The notes beneath the pieces were generated by a model, which was not told the DNA's origin, did not search any database, and saw nothing but the letters and a program-made list of their open reading frames with translations. Made by a program: the position numbers and the translations under genes. Below, piece after piece: positions 49,647 to 58,048 of a stretch of DNA of 64,000 bases. Source of the stretch: Variovorax sp. OK212 (lineage in GTDB: Bacteria; Pseudomonadota; Gammaproteobacteria; Burkholderiales; Burkholderiaceae_C); the NCBI RefSeq assembly GCF_900112425.1, contig NZ_FOLP01000005.1, positions 310,001 through 374,000 on the forward strand, in the 5' to 3' direction. The stretch's first letter is position 1, and each line of letters begins with the position of its first letter.

Positions 49647-50864
49647 TCAGGGATTGACGAGGAAGTCGCCGGCGCGCGGAGTGTCGTTGATTTCCAGCAC
49701 GAGCGCGTAGGACACCTTCTCGAAAGTGCGGAACACCATCAGCAGGCCGATGCGTTCGTTGGGCAGCTTGATGGTTTCCTTGCGGGCGCCGGTGCGGTCG
49801 AGGATGGTCTCGCCGTTCTTCAGGATGGCCAGCACGTGGCCGTTGTCGATGCCGTCGCGCGTGCCCTTGTTGATGGCCACGACCTGGTTCTGCGCCGCGA
49901 ACTGCACCGCGTTGCCGTACACCGAGACGATGCGGCCGTCGACCTGCGTCGACGGGGCGCGAGGCACGTAGCTCAGCAGCTGGCGCGGCGGCTCGGGCAG
50001 CAGGCGGTCGCCGGCGCGCATTTCCTCGCGCGACGCGATGATGTCGATGCTCGCGGGCACCACGGTGATCACGTCCTTGTCTTCCACCGTCTCGATGGTG
50101 GTCGACTCGCCGCGCTGCAGGCGGGCCTTGCCCAGGTACTGCGCCTCGTAGCCGAGGATTTCGCCCGTGCCCGGGTCCTTCAGCGGCGTGGCGTTGCGGA
50201 AGATGCGGAAGTTCTGCACCGGGCCGGCGGCTTCGACCAGCGGCGCCTCGGCGCTGCCGCGGGCATAGGCCCGGTCGCCGCGCGACAGCAGCACGCGGCT
50301 GTCGTTGCCCGCGACGATGCGCGGTGCGGCGTCCAGCGTGCCGGCGTCCACCACGATGGGTTCGCTCAGGAAGGGCTCGATGATGCTCGGGTTCAGCGTG
50401 GGCAGTGCCATGCCGGCCAGCGAGTCGAAGCGGGTGCGTGGTGACAGCTTGATGGTTCCGCCGTCGCCGCTGAAGCCGCCGCGGCGGGTGGTCAGGCGTG
50501 CGCGGCCGCCGCTCTTGTCCAGGTAGAGCACCTGGCCCGGATAGATCCGGTGCGGGTTGGCGATTTCGTTGATGTTCATGCCCCACAGCTCCGGCCAGCG
50601 CCAGGGGCGCAGCAGGTACAGGCGGGAGATGGCCCAGAGCGTGTCGCCGGGCTTGATGGTGTATTCGTCGGGTGCGTTGGGGGCCAGTTCGCTCAGCGGC
50701 ACGCCGGCCTGGGCGGTTTGCTGGGCGGTGGCGCGTTGCTGCGGCGTGACGGGGTAGTTCTGGGCCCAGGCCGTCGTCGCGCCGCAACTGCCGATGACCG
50801 CCAGGGCGGTCAGCGTTGCAAGAAGGGACGGGCGCTGGCGTTCGGTGAGTCTGAGCTTTTTCAT
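49647..50864 (-). CDS. LysM peptidoglycan-binding domain protein
   Basis: A 405-residue exported protein: signal peptide (cleavage near TTAWAQ, about residue 35) and one LysM domain (about 66-115: YTIKPGDTLWAISRLYLLRP, MNINEIANPHRIYPGQVLYL). Repeated beta-type segments follow, including GEILGYEAQYLGKARLQRGES, typical of the LysM proteins encoded upstream of dprA in Burkholderiales. It probably binds the cell wall in the periplasm; no catalytic domain is visible. It is divergent from def across 158 bases (50865-51022), which should contain both promoters. Confidence 0.88.
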   Translation of the reverse strand: MKKLRLTERQRPSLLATLTALAVIGSCGATTAWAQNYPVTPQQRATAQQTAQAGVPLSELAPNAPDEYTIKPGDTLWAISRLYLLRPWRWPELWGMNINEIANPHRIYPGQVLYLDKSGGRARLTTRRGGFSGDGGTIKLSPRTRFDSLAGMALPTLNPSIIEPFLSEPIVVDAGTLDAAPRIVAGNDSRVLLSRGDRAYARGSAEAPLVEAAGPVQNFRIFRNATPLKDPGTGEILGYEAQYLGKARLQRGESTTIETVEDKDVITVVPASIDIIASREEMRAGDRLLPEPPRQLLSYVPRAPSTQVDGRIVSVYGNAVQFAAQNQVVAINKGTRDGIDNGHVLAILKNGETILDRTGARKETIKLPNERIGLLMVFRTFEKVSYALVLEINDTPRAGDFLVNP

Positions 50865-51022
50865 GTCTGGATGGTGAGCGCCCGCAGTAGCGTGGCGCAT
50901 ACGAATCTCACAATTTGCTACGAATTCTGCGCTGAACCCCTTGGGAGGGCAACGTTTTCGGGTCCACGGGGCGCGTCGCGTCGCGGAATTGGCGAAAATA
51001 GCCACAACTTTCCCCCGCTTTC

Positions 51023-51541
51023 ATGGCCAAACGAATCATTCTGAGTTACCCGGACAAACGACTGCACACGGTGGCCAAGCCGGTGCAGGGCGTCGACGCA
51101 CGCATCAAGACCCTGGTCGCCGACATGCTTGAGACGATGTACGACGCCAACGGCATCGGCCTGGCCGCGACGCAGATCGACGTGCACGAGCGCCTCGTCG
51201 TCATCGACATCTCCGAGGAACGCAACGAACCGATCGTGCTGATCAACCCCGAGATCACCTGGGCCAGCGACGAGAAGGTGCTGAACGAAGAAGGCTGCCT
51301 CTCGGTCCCCGGCATCTACGACGGCGTGATGCGCTCCACCTCGGTGAAGGTGCAGGCGCTCGACGAGAACGGCGAGTCGCGCACCCTCGAGGCCGACGGC
51401 CTGCTGGCCGTGTGCATCCAGCACGAGCTCGACCACCTGCTGGGCAAGGTGTTCGTCGAATACCTCTCGCCGCTGAAGCGCAACCGCATCAAGAGCAAGC
51501 TGCTCAAGCAGCAGCGCGAAGATCTGCGCGAACGCGCCTGA
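51023..51541 (+). CDS. def: Peptide deformylase
   Basis: A 172-residue metalloenzyme that removes the formyl group from nascent N-termini. All three motifs are present: GIGLAATQI, EGCLSVPG (metal ligand Cys92) and HELDH (His134, catalytic Glu135, His138). It is followed by a lipoprotein gene (5 bases) and fmt, the enzyme that adds the formyl group, so the def-fmt pairing is kept with one gene inserted. Confidence 0.97.
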   Translation: MAKRIILSYPDKRLHTVAKPVQGVDARIKTLVADMLETMYDANGIGLAATQIDVHERLVVIDISEERNEPIVLINPEITWASDEKVLNEEGCLSVPGIYDGVMRSTSVKVQALDENGESRTLEADGLLAVCIQHELDHLLGKVFVEYLSPLKRNRIKSKLLKQQREDLRERA

Positions 51542-51546
51542 ACGCC

Positions 51547-52056
51547 ATGACCTCACGCCGTTTCGCCTCCTTCGCTGCGGTGGCGCTTGTCGCCGCTGCC
51601 GGCCTCGGCCTCGCGGGCTGTGCCAACGAGCCCACCCGCACCCAGCCGGGTGCCACGGCCGCCGACACCCTGCAGCGCCTGGGCGCGCCGACGGGCCGCT
51701 ATCCGCTCACGGGCGGCGGTGAGCGGCTGCAGTACTCGCGCATGCCGGCCGGCTTCGAGGTGACCGACATCGACGTCGACGCCGCCGGCAAGGTGGTCTC
51801 GGTGACGCAGGTGCTCAGCGAGGCGCGCTTCGGTGCCGACATCAAGGTCAACCAGTGGCGCCAGAACGACGTGATGGCGTTCTACGGCCGCCCCTATGAA
51901 ATCTCCCGCGTCAGTTCCTTCGACGGTGCCGTCTGGACCTGGCGCTACAAGGCCGTGAACGAGCGCCGCATGCTCTATATCTACATCGACCCGACCGGCG
52001 TGGTCCGGCGCTATCACACGGGGGACGATCTCGAGCTCGATCGGGTCCGGGATTGA
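51547..52056 (+). CDS. SmpA/BamE-like outer membrane lipoprotein
   Basis: A 169-residue lipoprotein with signal peptide and lipobox GLAGC (Cys about 23). The remainder has two SmpA/OmlA-like strands and helices (DTLQRLGAPTGRYPL, KVVSVTQVLSEARFGADIKV, FYGRPYEISRVSSFDGAVW, MLYIYIDPTGVVRRYH). The core resembles a duplicated BamE-type fold, but it is not BamE itself. It lies between def and fmt; its stop overlaps the fmt start (TTGA). Confidence 0.8.
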   Translation: MTSRRFASFAAVALVAAAGLGLAGCANEPTRTQPGATAADTLQRLGAPTGRYPLTGGGERLQYSRMPAGFEVTDIDVDAAGKVVSVTQVLSEARFGADIKVNQWRQNDVMAFYGRPYEISRVSSFDGAVWTWRYKAVNERRMLYIYIDPTGVVRRYHTGDDLELDRVRD

Positions 52057-53021
52057 GCCGCCTCCGAGTCGTTTTCGCGGGCACGCCCGAGTTCGCGCGC
52101 GTCGCCCTGGAGGCCATCGCCGCCGCCGGCCATGACATCGTGCTGGTGATGAGCCAGCCCGACCGCCCCGCCGGCCGCGGCATGAAGCTGCAGGCCTCGC
52201 CCGTCAAGCAATGCGCCGTGGCCAACGACTGGCCCGTGGCCCAGCCGCGCAGCCTGCGCCTGGACGGCAAGTACCCCGACGAGGCGTGCGCCGCGCGCGA
52301 CACGCTGCTGGCCGCCCGGCCCGACGTGATGGTGGTCGCCGCCTACGGGCTGATCCTGCCGCAATGGGTGCTCGACCTGCCGGTGTACGGCTGCCTGAAC
52401 ATCCACGCGAGCCTGCTGCCGCGCTGGCGCGGCGCCGCGCCGATCCACCGCGCCATCGAGGCCGGCGACGCGCAGACCGGCATCACCATCATGCAGATGG
52501 ACGCCGGCCTGGACACCGGCGACATGCTGCTGCGCGAGTCGCTCGACATCGGCGACGACAGCACCGCCCGCCTGCACGACCGCCTGGCCGACATGGGCGG
52601 CCGGATGATCGTCGAGGCGCTCGCGCGCATCGGCACGCTCACCCGCACGCCGCAGCCCGCCGAGGGCGTCACCTACGCCAGCAAGGTCGAGAAGCAGGAA
52701 GCGCTGATCGACTGGGCGCAGCCGGGCGACGCCATCGTGCGGCGCGTGCGCGCCTTCGATCCGTTCCCGGGCGCCAACAGCCCGCTCGACGGCGAGACCA
52801 TCAAGCTGTGGAGCGCCCATGTGGACCGCGCCGCCACCGCGTCGGCCGGCGCATTGGACGTACCGGGCACCATCCTGGCCGTCAGCGACACCGGCGTTAC
52901 CGTGGCGGCCGCCGATGCGGCCGTGACCGTCACCGAACTGCAGCGCCCGGGCGGCAAGCGCCTGGCCGTGGCCGATTTCCTGCACGGCTTCGACCTGAAG
53001 CCCGGGCAGGCCTTCGGCTGA
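52053..53021 (+). CDS. fmt: Methionyl-tRNA formyltransferase
   Basis: A 322-residue enzyme that formylates initiator Met-tRNA. Seen: N-terminal formyltransferase fold (VVFAGTPEFARVALEAI), the folate site and catalytic Asn/His in GCLNIHASLLPRWRGAAPI, MQMDAGLDTGDMLL, and the C-terminal tRNA-binding OB domain (VRRVRAFDPFPGA). The start is TTG at 52053, overlapping the upstream stop; no ATG is available near the expected N-terminus. Its stop overlaps azlC by one base (TGATG). Confidence 0.96.
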   Translation: MSRLRVVFAGTPEFARVALEAIAAAGHDIVLVMSQPDRPAGRGMKLQASPVKQCAVANDWPVAQPRSLRLDGKYPDEACAARDTLLAARPDVMVVAAYGLILPQWVLDLPVYGCLNIHASLLPRWRGAAPIHRAIEAGDAQTGITIMQMDAGLDTGDMLLRESLDIGDDSTARLHDRLADMGGRMIVEALARIGTLTRTPQPAEGVTYASKVEKQEALIDWAQPGDAIVRRVRAFDPFPGANSPLDGETIKLWSAHVDRAATASAGALDVPGTILAVSDTGVTVAAADAAVTVTELQRPGGKRLAVADFLHGFDLKPGQAFG

Positions 53022-53761
53022 TGTTCCTCTCGCAAAGCATCCGCAGCCGCCCTGAATTCCGCATCGGCGTGCGAGACATGTCGCCGGTGGCGATGGGCAT
53101 CGGCGCCTGGGGCCTCATGACCGGCGTGGCCATGGTCAAGTCGAACATGAGCGTGATCGAGGCGCTGGCCATGACGCTGCTCGTGTACGCGGGCAGCTCG
53201 CAGCTCGCGGCCATTCCGCTGCTGTTCGCGGGCGCGCCGGCCTGGGTCATCCTGGCGACGGGCTTCTGCGTGAACCTGCGCTTCGTGGTGTTCAGCCTGC
53301 ACCTGCGCCCCTACCTCATGCACATGCCGCGCTGGCGCCGCATGACGCACGGCTACCTCACGGCCGACATGAGCTACGCGCTCTTCACCAAGAAGTACCC
53401 CCAGCCGCCGCTGACCATCGCCGAGCAGGAATCGCAGGAGGCCTACCTCACCGGCAACTACTTCGTGACCTGGTGCGCCTGGATGGGCATGAGCCTGCTG
53501 GGCGTGGCGCTGGCCAACTTCATTCCGCAGGACTGGGGCCTGGGCTTCGCGGGTGTGCTGAGCCTGGTGGCCATCGTCTGCTCGATGGCCACCACGCGAC
53601 TGCGCGTGCTGGCCGCGCTCATTGCCGGCGCCACGGCCGTGGCGGCCTACGCGCTGCCGCTGAAGCTCAACATCGTGGTGGCCATCGGTGTGGCGGTGCT
53701 GCTGTGCTTCTGGCTCGAGAAGCAGTTCGGCCTCGACCCCGACGCCGAGGACGACAAGTGA
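53021..53761 (+). CDS. azlC: AzlC family branched-chain amino acid exporter, large subunit
   Basis: A 246-residue membrane protein of the AzlC/LIV-E family with several helices (MGIGAWGLMTGVAMV, LAMTLLVYAGSSQLAAIPLL, WVILATGFCVNLRFVVF, LGFAGVLSLVAIVCSMA). AzlC and AzlD together export branched-chain or related amino acids. It is one base overlapped with fmt and followed by azlD with a GTGA overlap. Its place in the def-fmt operon is probably incidental. Confidence 0.9.
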   Translation: MFLSQSIRSRPEFRIGVRDMSPVAMGIGAWGLMTGVAMVKSNMSVIEALAMTLLVYAGSSQLAAIPLLFAGAPAWVILATGFCVNLRFVVFSLHLRPYLMHMPRWRRMTHGYLTADMSYALFTKKYPQPPLTIAEQESQEAYLTGNYFVTWCAWMGMSLLGVALANFIPQDWGLGFAGVLSLVAIVCSMATTRLRVLAALIAGATAVAAYALPLKLNIVVAIGVAVLLCFWLEKQFGLDPDAEDDK

Positions 53762-54105
53762 GCGGCGCCCCCGCAACCACCGACTGGTGGACCCTGGGCG
53801 TGATCGTCGGGCTGGCGCTCGTCACCGTGCTCACGCGCTGCTTCTTCTTCATCCTCGACCGGCCGTGGGGCCTGCCCGAGTGGGCGCACCGCGCGCTGCA
53901 CTACGCGCCGGCCGCCGCGCTCGCGGGCGTGATCGCGCCCGAGATCGTCATGACGCAGGGCCACCTGATCACCACGTTGCACGACGCCCGCCTGTATGCC
54001 GCGGTGGTCGGCGCGGCGTACTTCTATTGGCGCCGCGGCGTGCTCGGCACGATGATCGCCGGCATGGCCGTCTACCTGCCCCTGCACCTCGGGCTGGGCT
54101 GGTAG
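53758..54105 (+). CDS. azlD: AzlD family branched-chain amino acid exporter, small subunit
   Basis: A 115-residue protein with about four helices (WTLGVIVGLALVTVLTRCFF, LHYAPAAALAGVIAPEIVM, AAVVGAAYFYWRRGVLGTMI). The GTG start at 53758 overlaps the azlC stop; it is the natural coupled start and gives the normal length. It forms the exporter with AzlC and is the last gene of the def-fmt-azl run, closed by a hairpin. Confidence 0.88.
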   Translation: MSGAPATTDWWTLGVIVGLALVTVLTRCFFFILDRPWGLPEWAHRALHYAPAAALAGVIAPEIVMTQGHLITTLHDARLYAAVVGAAYFYWRRGVLGTMIAGMAVYLPLHLGLGW

Positions 54106-54109
54106 CCTG

Positions 54110-54130
54110 CCGCCCGGTGAGGCCGGGCGG
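54110..54130. terminator. Hairpin between azlD and the convergent Bug receptor gene
   Basis: CCGCCCGG (54110-54117) and CCGGGCGG (54123-54130) form a perfect 8-bp stem with a 5-base loop immediately after the azlD stop. It has no T-run on either side. Confidence 0.55.
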
Positions 54131-54159
54131 TGAGTTTGGCGGTGGGAGGCGGCGCGGGA

Positions 54160-55131
54160 TCAGTCCAGCTTCACGCCGGCCGTCTTGATGATCTGCCCCC
54201 AGCGCTCGCTCTCCGCGCGCGAGAGCTTGTAGAAGTCCTGCGGCGTTCCGGGCAGCGCCTCGAAGCCGAAGTCCGCGAACAGCTTCACCACCTTCGGTGC
54301 CTTCATCGCCTTGTGCAGCTCGCTGTTGAGCCGCGCCACCGCCTCGGCCGGCATGCCGGCCGGGCCGATCAGGCCGTGGAAAGCATAGGCATTGACGTCG
54401 CTGAAGCCGGACTCCACGAAGGTCGGCACGTCGGGCAAGGCGCCCGCGCGCTGCGGCAGCGCAATGGCCAGCACCCGCACCTTGCCCGACTTGATGATCG
54501 GCAGGCCGGAGGCCAGGTCCAGCATCATCACCGGCACCTGCCCGCCCATCACGTCGGTCATGGCCGGCGCGGCGCCCTTGTACGGCACGTGCGTGATCGT
54601 GAGGCCGGCCTTCTGCTTGAAGAGCTCCATCGCCATGTGGTGCGGCGAGCCGTTGCCGGGCGAGGCGTAGCTCACCTTGTCGGGGTTGGCCTTCACGTAG
54701 CGCACGAACTCGGCCACGGTCTTGGCGGGAAAGTCGGGGTGCACCACCAGTGCCACCGGAAAGCGCCCGATGGTGCCGATGTAGGTGAAGTCGCTCGCGG
54801 GCTTGTACGGCAGCTTGACGAACATGTGCTCGTTGAACAGCAGCGCCGCGTTCTCGGCCTGCATGACCGTGTAGCCGTCGGGCTTGGCCTGCATCATCAC
54901 GGACACGCCGATGTTGGTGGAGGCGCCCGGCCGGTTGTCGATGATGAGCGGCTGCCCGAGCGGCGGCTGCATCGCCTCGGCCAGCGCGCGCGCCAGGTTG
55001 TCGGTGCCGCCGCCGGCGGAGTAGGGCACGATCCACTTGATCGGCTGGGTGGGGTAAGCCGCGGGCTGCGCCGAGGCGAAAGAGGTGGCCAGCGCCAGGG
55101 CCGCGGCCACCAGGGGAAGGAATCGTTTCAT
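54160..55131 (-). CDS. Bug/TctC-family tripartite tricarboxylate transporter receptor
   Basis: A 323-residue periplasmic receptor: signal peptide (cleavage near SFASAQ) and the family sequences YPTQPIKWIVPYSAGGGTDN, DNRPGASTNIG, HVPYKGAAPAMTDVMGGQV and ALPDVPTFVESGF. Bug proteins bind carboxylates and other small polar ligands, many without a cognate transporter gene nearby. It is the last gene of the leftward catabolic operon (40 bases after the MBL gene), so its ligand may be the pathway substrate. Confidence 0.93.
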   Translation of the reverse strand: MKRFLPLVAAALALATSFASAQPAAYPTQPIKWIVPYSAGGGTDNLARALAEAMQPPLGQPLIIDNRPGASTNIGVSVMMQAKPDGYTVMQAENAALLFNEHMFVKLPYKPASDFTYIGTIGRFPVALVVHPDFPAKTVAEFVRYVKANPDKVSYASPGNGSPHHMAMELFKQKAGLTITHVPYKGAAPAMTDVMGGQVPVMMLDLASGLPIIKSGKVRVLAIALPQRAGALPDVPTFVESGFSDVNAYAFHGLIGPAGMPAEAVARLNSELHKAMKAPKVVKLFADFGFEALPGTPQDFYKLSRAESERWGQIIKTAGVKLD

Positions 55132-55171
55132 CGTCTTTTGTCTCCGTTGCCTGTCTTGAAATCGGTTCAGC

Positions 55172-56149
55172 TCATTCGCCGCGCAAGACCTGCCAGAGCT
55201 CGCGGTCGCGCTCGGCGGTCCACACCACGGGGTGTTCAATGCCGCGCAGCTCGTCATAGGCGCGCGACACGTCGAAGGGCAGCACGTGCTGGAACACGGG
55301 CCAGTTGCCGAAGCGCGGCGTCATCGCCGCTTCGGCGCGCGCGAAGCAGCCCTTGAGCTTGTCGCCCGCGGCAATGCCGGCCTTCACGCTGTCCAGCAGC
55401 GTCGAGAGAAATGCCTTGGTGAGCCCGATGGCCTCGGCGCACGCGGCCTCGTTCTGCAGCACCGCACCGCGCCCGGGCACCAGCACGCGCGGGTTCAGCG
55501 CGCGCACCGCGTCGAGCGTGCCGGCCCAGTCGCCGATGTAGGCATCGCCCGCGTACACGCCGCAGTGGTTCTCGACCACGTCGCCCGAGAACAGCACGCC
55601 GCAGTCGGGCAGCCAGGCCACGGTGTCGCCGCTCGAGTGACCGCGGCCCAGCGCCATCAGGCGCAGTTCGCGGCCCGTACCGGGGCGCGGGCCAAGCCAC
55701 AGGCTCATCTCGCCCTGGAAGCTCATCGTCGGAAAGGTGAGGCCCGGAATCTCTTCCACGCCCTCGAACAGGCGCGGGAAGCGGCCCACCTCCGAATCGA
55801 GGTCGGCCTGGCCGCGCGTGCGGATCCAGTCGAGCGTGCCGTTGCTCGCAATGACCTGCTCCACCTCGTCGAAGGCGCTCGCACCCATCACGCGCACCGC
55901 GTGGTAGTGCGTGAGCACGATGGTCTTGATCGGCTTGTCGGTCACCGTGCGAATGGCCGCGAGAAAGTCGCGCGCCATGCGCGGCGTGGGGCGCGTGTCG
56001 ATCAGCACCACCTGTTCGTCGCCGACGACGAAGCCGCAGTTGGGGTCGAAGTCGCTGATGTAGCCGTGGACACCGGGCGCAAGCTCGCGCAGCCGGGGCT
56101 TCTGCTCGCGGGTGTCGGAGGCAGAAGCAAAGGAGACGTTCGTGGTCAT
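55172..56149 (-). CDS. MBL-fold hydrolase with altered metal motif
   Basis: A 325-residue metallo-beta-lactamase-fold protein (VVLIDTRPTPRMARDFL, GHSSGDTVAWLP, VLFSGDVVENH). The canonical HxHxDH motif is replaced by His81-Tyr-His83-Ala-Val-Arg86 (THYHAVRVMGAS), so two of the usual metal ligands are missing while the distal His of GHSSGDT and the Asp of SGDVV remain. It may bind one metal or be a specialised subfamily. It is co-translated with the DUF2783 gene (4-base overlap) and belongs to the catabolic operon. Confidence 0.85.
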   Translation of the reverse strand: MTTNVSFASASDTREQKPRLRELAPGVHGYISDFDPNCGFVVGDEQVVLIDTRPTPRMARDFLAAIRTVTDKPIKTIVLTHYHAVRVMGASAFDEVEQVIASNGTLDWIRTRGQADLDSEVGRFPRLFEGVEEIPGLTFPTMSFQGEMSLWLGPRPGTGRELRLMALGRGHSSGDTVAWLPDCGVLFSGDVVENHCGVYAGDAYIGDWAGTLDAVRALNPRVLVPGRGAVLQNEAACAEAIGLTKAFLSTLLDSVKAGIAAGDKLKGCFARAEAAMTPRFGNWPVFQHVLPFDVSRAYDELRGIEHPVVWTAERDRELWQVLRGE

Positions 56150-56352
56150 GGGGTGATGGTTGTCGTGAGGTCTTCTTCCGCCGCCGCCCGGATGCAGGCA
56201 AGCAGCACGTCCTGGTCGGCGCACTGGTTGGCCAGCAGCAGCACGAGGCGGGCGTTGAGGTCGGCGCTCCGGGCTTCGGTGCGGCCCTCGTGCGCGGCAA
56301 GCAGGGCTTCGTAGAAGCCGTCGGGGTCGGGGATGCGGGGCTCGGTATTCAT
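56146..56352 (-). CDS. DUF2783-like small protein (68 aa)
   Basis: A 68-residue soluble, helical protein (GFYEALLAAHEGRTEARSAD, NARLVLLLANQCADQDVL). I believe it belongs to DUF2783, small proteins encoded next to flavin monooxygenases. Both its start and its stop overlap the neighbours by 4 bases (ATGA), which argues strongly that it is translated and that its amount is tied to the monooxygenase. Role unknown; an accessory or stabilising subunit of the monooxygenase is a guess. Confidence 0.78.
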   Translation of the reverse strand: MNTEPRIPDPDGFYEALLAAHEGRTEARSADLNARLVLLLANQCADQDVLLACIRAAAEEDLTTTITP

Positions 56353-58022
56353 GGCGTGGGGTCGAGGTCCAGGGCGAGCGCGGTGCGCAGCGCAGAGGCG
56401 ATGGATTGCGGCGTGGCGTTCGCCAGAACCGCGGCGCGGTAGGCGTCGGGGCGCACCAGCGCGAAGCCGCCCGTGCCGCCGATGCAGAGCTGGGCGGCCA
56501 GCCTGTCGTCGGCCTGCAGGGTGGGCAGGCCGCTGTCGCCGTTGTCGCCGTTGTAGTCGCCGATGGCCAGCAGGCGCAACGGCAGCGAGGCCGTGGCTTT
56601 GCGCGCCGCATCGGCCTGCGCGCGTGTCGGCATGCACCACAGCCCGATGCATTGCGTGCCGTCGGCCAGCAGCTGCATCAGCGTGGTCTCGCGGCCATCG
56701 GCCCAGCGCAGCGGCAGGTTCTGCACCGTGTGCCCGCCGTCGGGCAACTGGGGTGCAACGGGGTAGTCGTTCGCGACCGACATGCGCCCCGTGTTCACCA
56801 GCGTGCGCGCAAACGGATGGCGCGCCGCCAGCGCCACCACGGCGCGGCGCAGCGTGTGCTCGGCCGGCGAGCGCGGCGCGAGGAAGCGTGCCGAGCGGCT
56901 CGTCACCTGCAGGTTCTGCCGTGCGGCGGGCTGGCGTTCCGCGTCGTAGCTGTCGAGCAGCGCGTCGCCGGCCTGGCCCTGCGCCACCAGCGCGAGCTTC
57001 CAGCCGAGGTTGGCCGCGTCCTGGATGCCGCTGTTGCCGCCGCGCGCGCCGAACGGGCTCACCACGTGCGCCGCGTCGCCGATGAAGAACACGCGCCCGT
57101 GGCGGAAGCTGTCGAGCAGGTGGTCGCGGTAGCCGTAGGGGCCGATCCACACGAACTCGAACTCCACGTCGGGCCCGAGCTGTTCGCGCAGCCGCGCGCC
57201 CGCCACTTCGGGCTTGCTGATGGTGGCCGTGTCGCAGTCCTCGGGCATCTGGTAGTCGATGCGCCACACGCCGTCGGCCATCAGGTGCTGCCACACGCCG
57301 CGGCCTTCGTTGAAGGGCGCGTCGACCCAGGTCCAGCGCTCGGTGGGCAGCGGCTTCTTGAAACGCACGTCGCTGATGCACCAGCGGTCGGTGCTGCGCG
57401 AGGAATGCGTGTCGATGCCCAGTTGCGTGCGGATCGGGCTGTTGGCGCCCGTGGCGTCGATCAGCCGGTCGGCCTCGAGGGTGTAGCTGCCGGCGGGCGT
57501 CTCGATCTCCAGCCGCACGCCGTCGGCCAGTTGTTCGACATGGGTCACGCGGCTCTTCCAGCGCACGTCGGTCAGGCCGAGCGCGAGGATGCGCTCGACC
57601 AGGAACCACTCGATGTAGAACTGCTGCAGGTTGATGAACGGCGGCTGCCTGGAGACGCTGTTGGCCTGCAGGTTGAAGTTGTAGACCTCCTGCTCGCCCG
57701 AGAAGGTGCGCCCGAACGACCAGGTGATGCCCTTGGCCGCGATGCGCTCGTAGATGCCCAGGCGCTCGAAGATCTCCAGGCTCTTCTGCGCGTAGCAGAT
57801 GCCGCGCGACGAGGCGCCGCGCACGCCCACGGTGTCGTCTTCGTCGAGCAGCACGGCCTGCACGCCGCGCTGCGCGAGGTCGCAAGCCAGCGTGAGGCCC
57901 GAGGGCCCGGCGCCGACGATCACGATCGGGTGGCGCACGGGTGTCGTGCTGCCCAGTTCGGGCGGCGGCGTGAACGGCCAGCTCGGCAGTTCGTAGGCCG
58001 GTGCGAATGCAAAGTTTTCCAT
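56349..58022 (-). CDS. FAD-dependent aromatic hydroxylase (PheA/TfdB/MhpA type)
   Basis: A 557-residue class A flavoprotein monooxygenase. Seen: GAGPSG (37-42), ERLGIYER region, a ribityl-binding segment FIGDAAHVVSPFGARGGNSG (about 310) and the C-terminal thioredoxin-like domain (LLAIGDYNGDNGDSG). Such enzymes use NAD(P)H and O2 to hydroxylate phenolic or other aromatic rings. The extra N-terminal ~30 residues precede the FAD motif. It lies 26 bases after the alpha/beta hydrolase gene and overlaps the DUF2783 gene. With a VOC protein and a hydrolase, the operon looks like an aromatic hydroxylation and ring-processing route; the substrate is unknown. Confidence 0.9.
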   Translation of the reverse strand: MENFAFAPAYELPSWPFTPPPELGSTTPVRHPIVIVGAGPSGLTLACDLAQRGVQAVLLDEDDTVGVRGASSRGICYAQKSLEIFERLGIYERIAAKGITWSFGRTFSGEQEVYNFNLQANSVSRQPPFINLQQFYIEWFLVERILALGLTDVRWKSRVTHVEQLADGVRLEIETPAGSYTLEADRLIDATGANSPIRTQLGIDTHSSRSTDRWCISDVRFKKPLPTERWTWVDAPFNEGRGVWQHLMADGVWRIDYQMPEDCDTATISKPEVAGARLREQLGPDVEFEFVWIGPYGYRDHLLDSFRHGRVFFIGDAAHVVSPFGARGGNSGIQDAANLGWKLALVAQGQAGDALLDSYDAERQPAARQNLQVTSRSARFLAPRSPAEHTLRRAVVALAARHPFARTLVNTGRMSVANDYPVAPQLPDGGHTVQNLPLRWADGRETTLMQLLADGTQCIGLWCMPTRAQADAARKATASLPLRLLAIGDYNGDNGDSGLPTLQADDRLAAQLCIGGTGGFALVRPDAYRAAVLANATPQSIASALRTALALDLDPTP

Positions 58023-58048
58023 GGCTCTGTAAGGGGCTGAAGGAAGGC

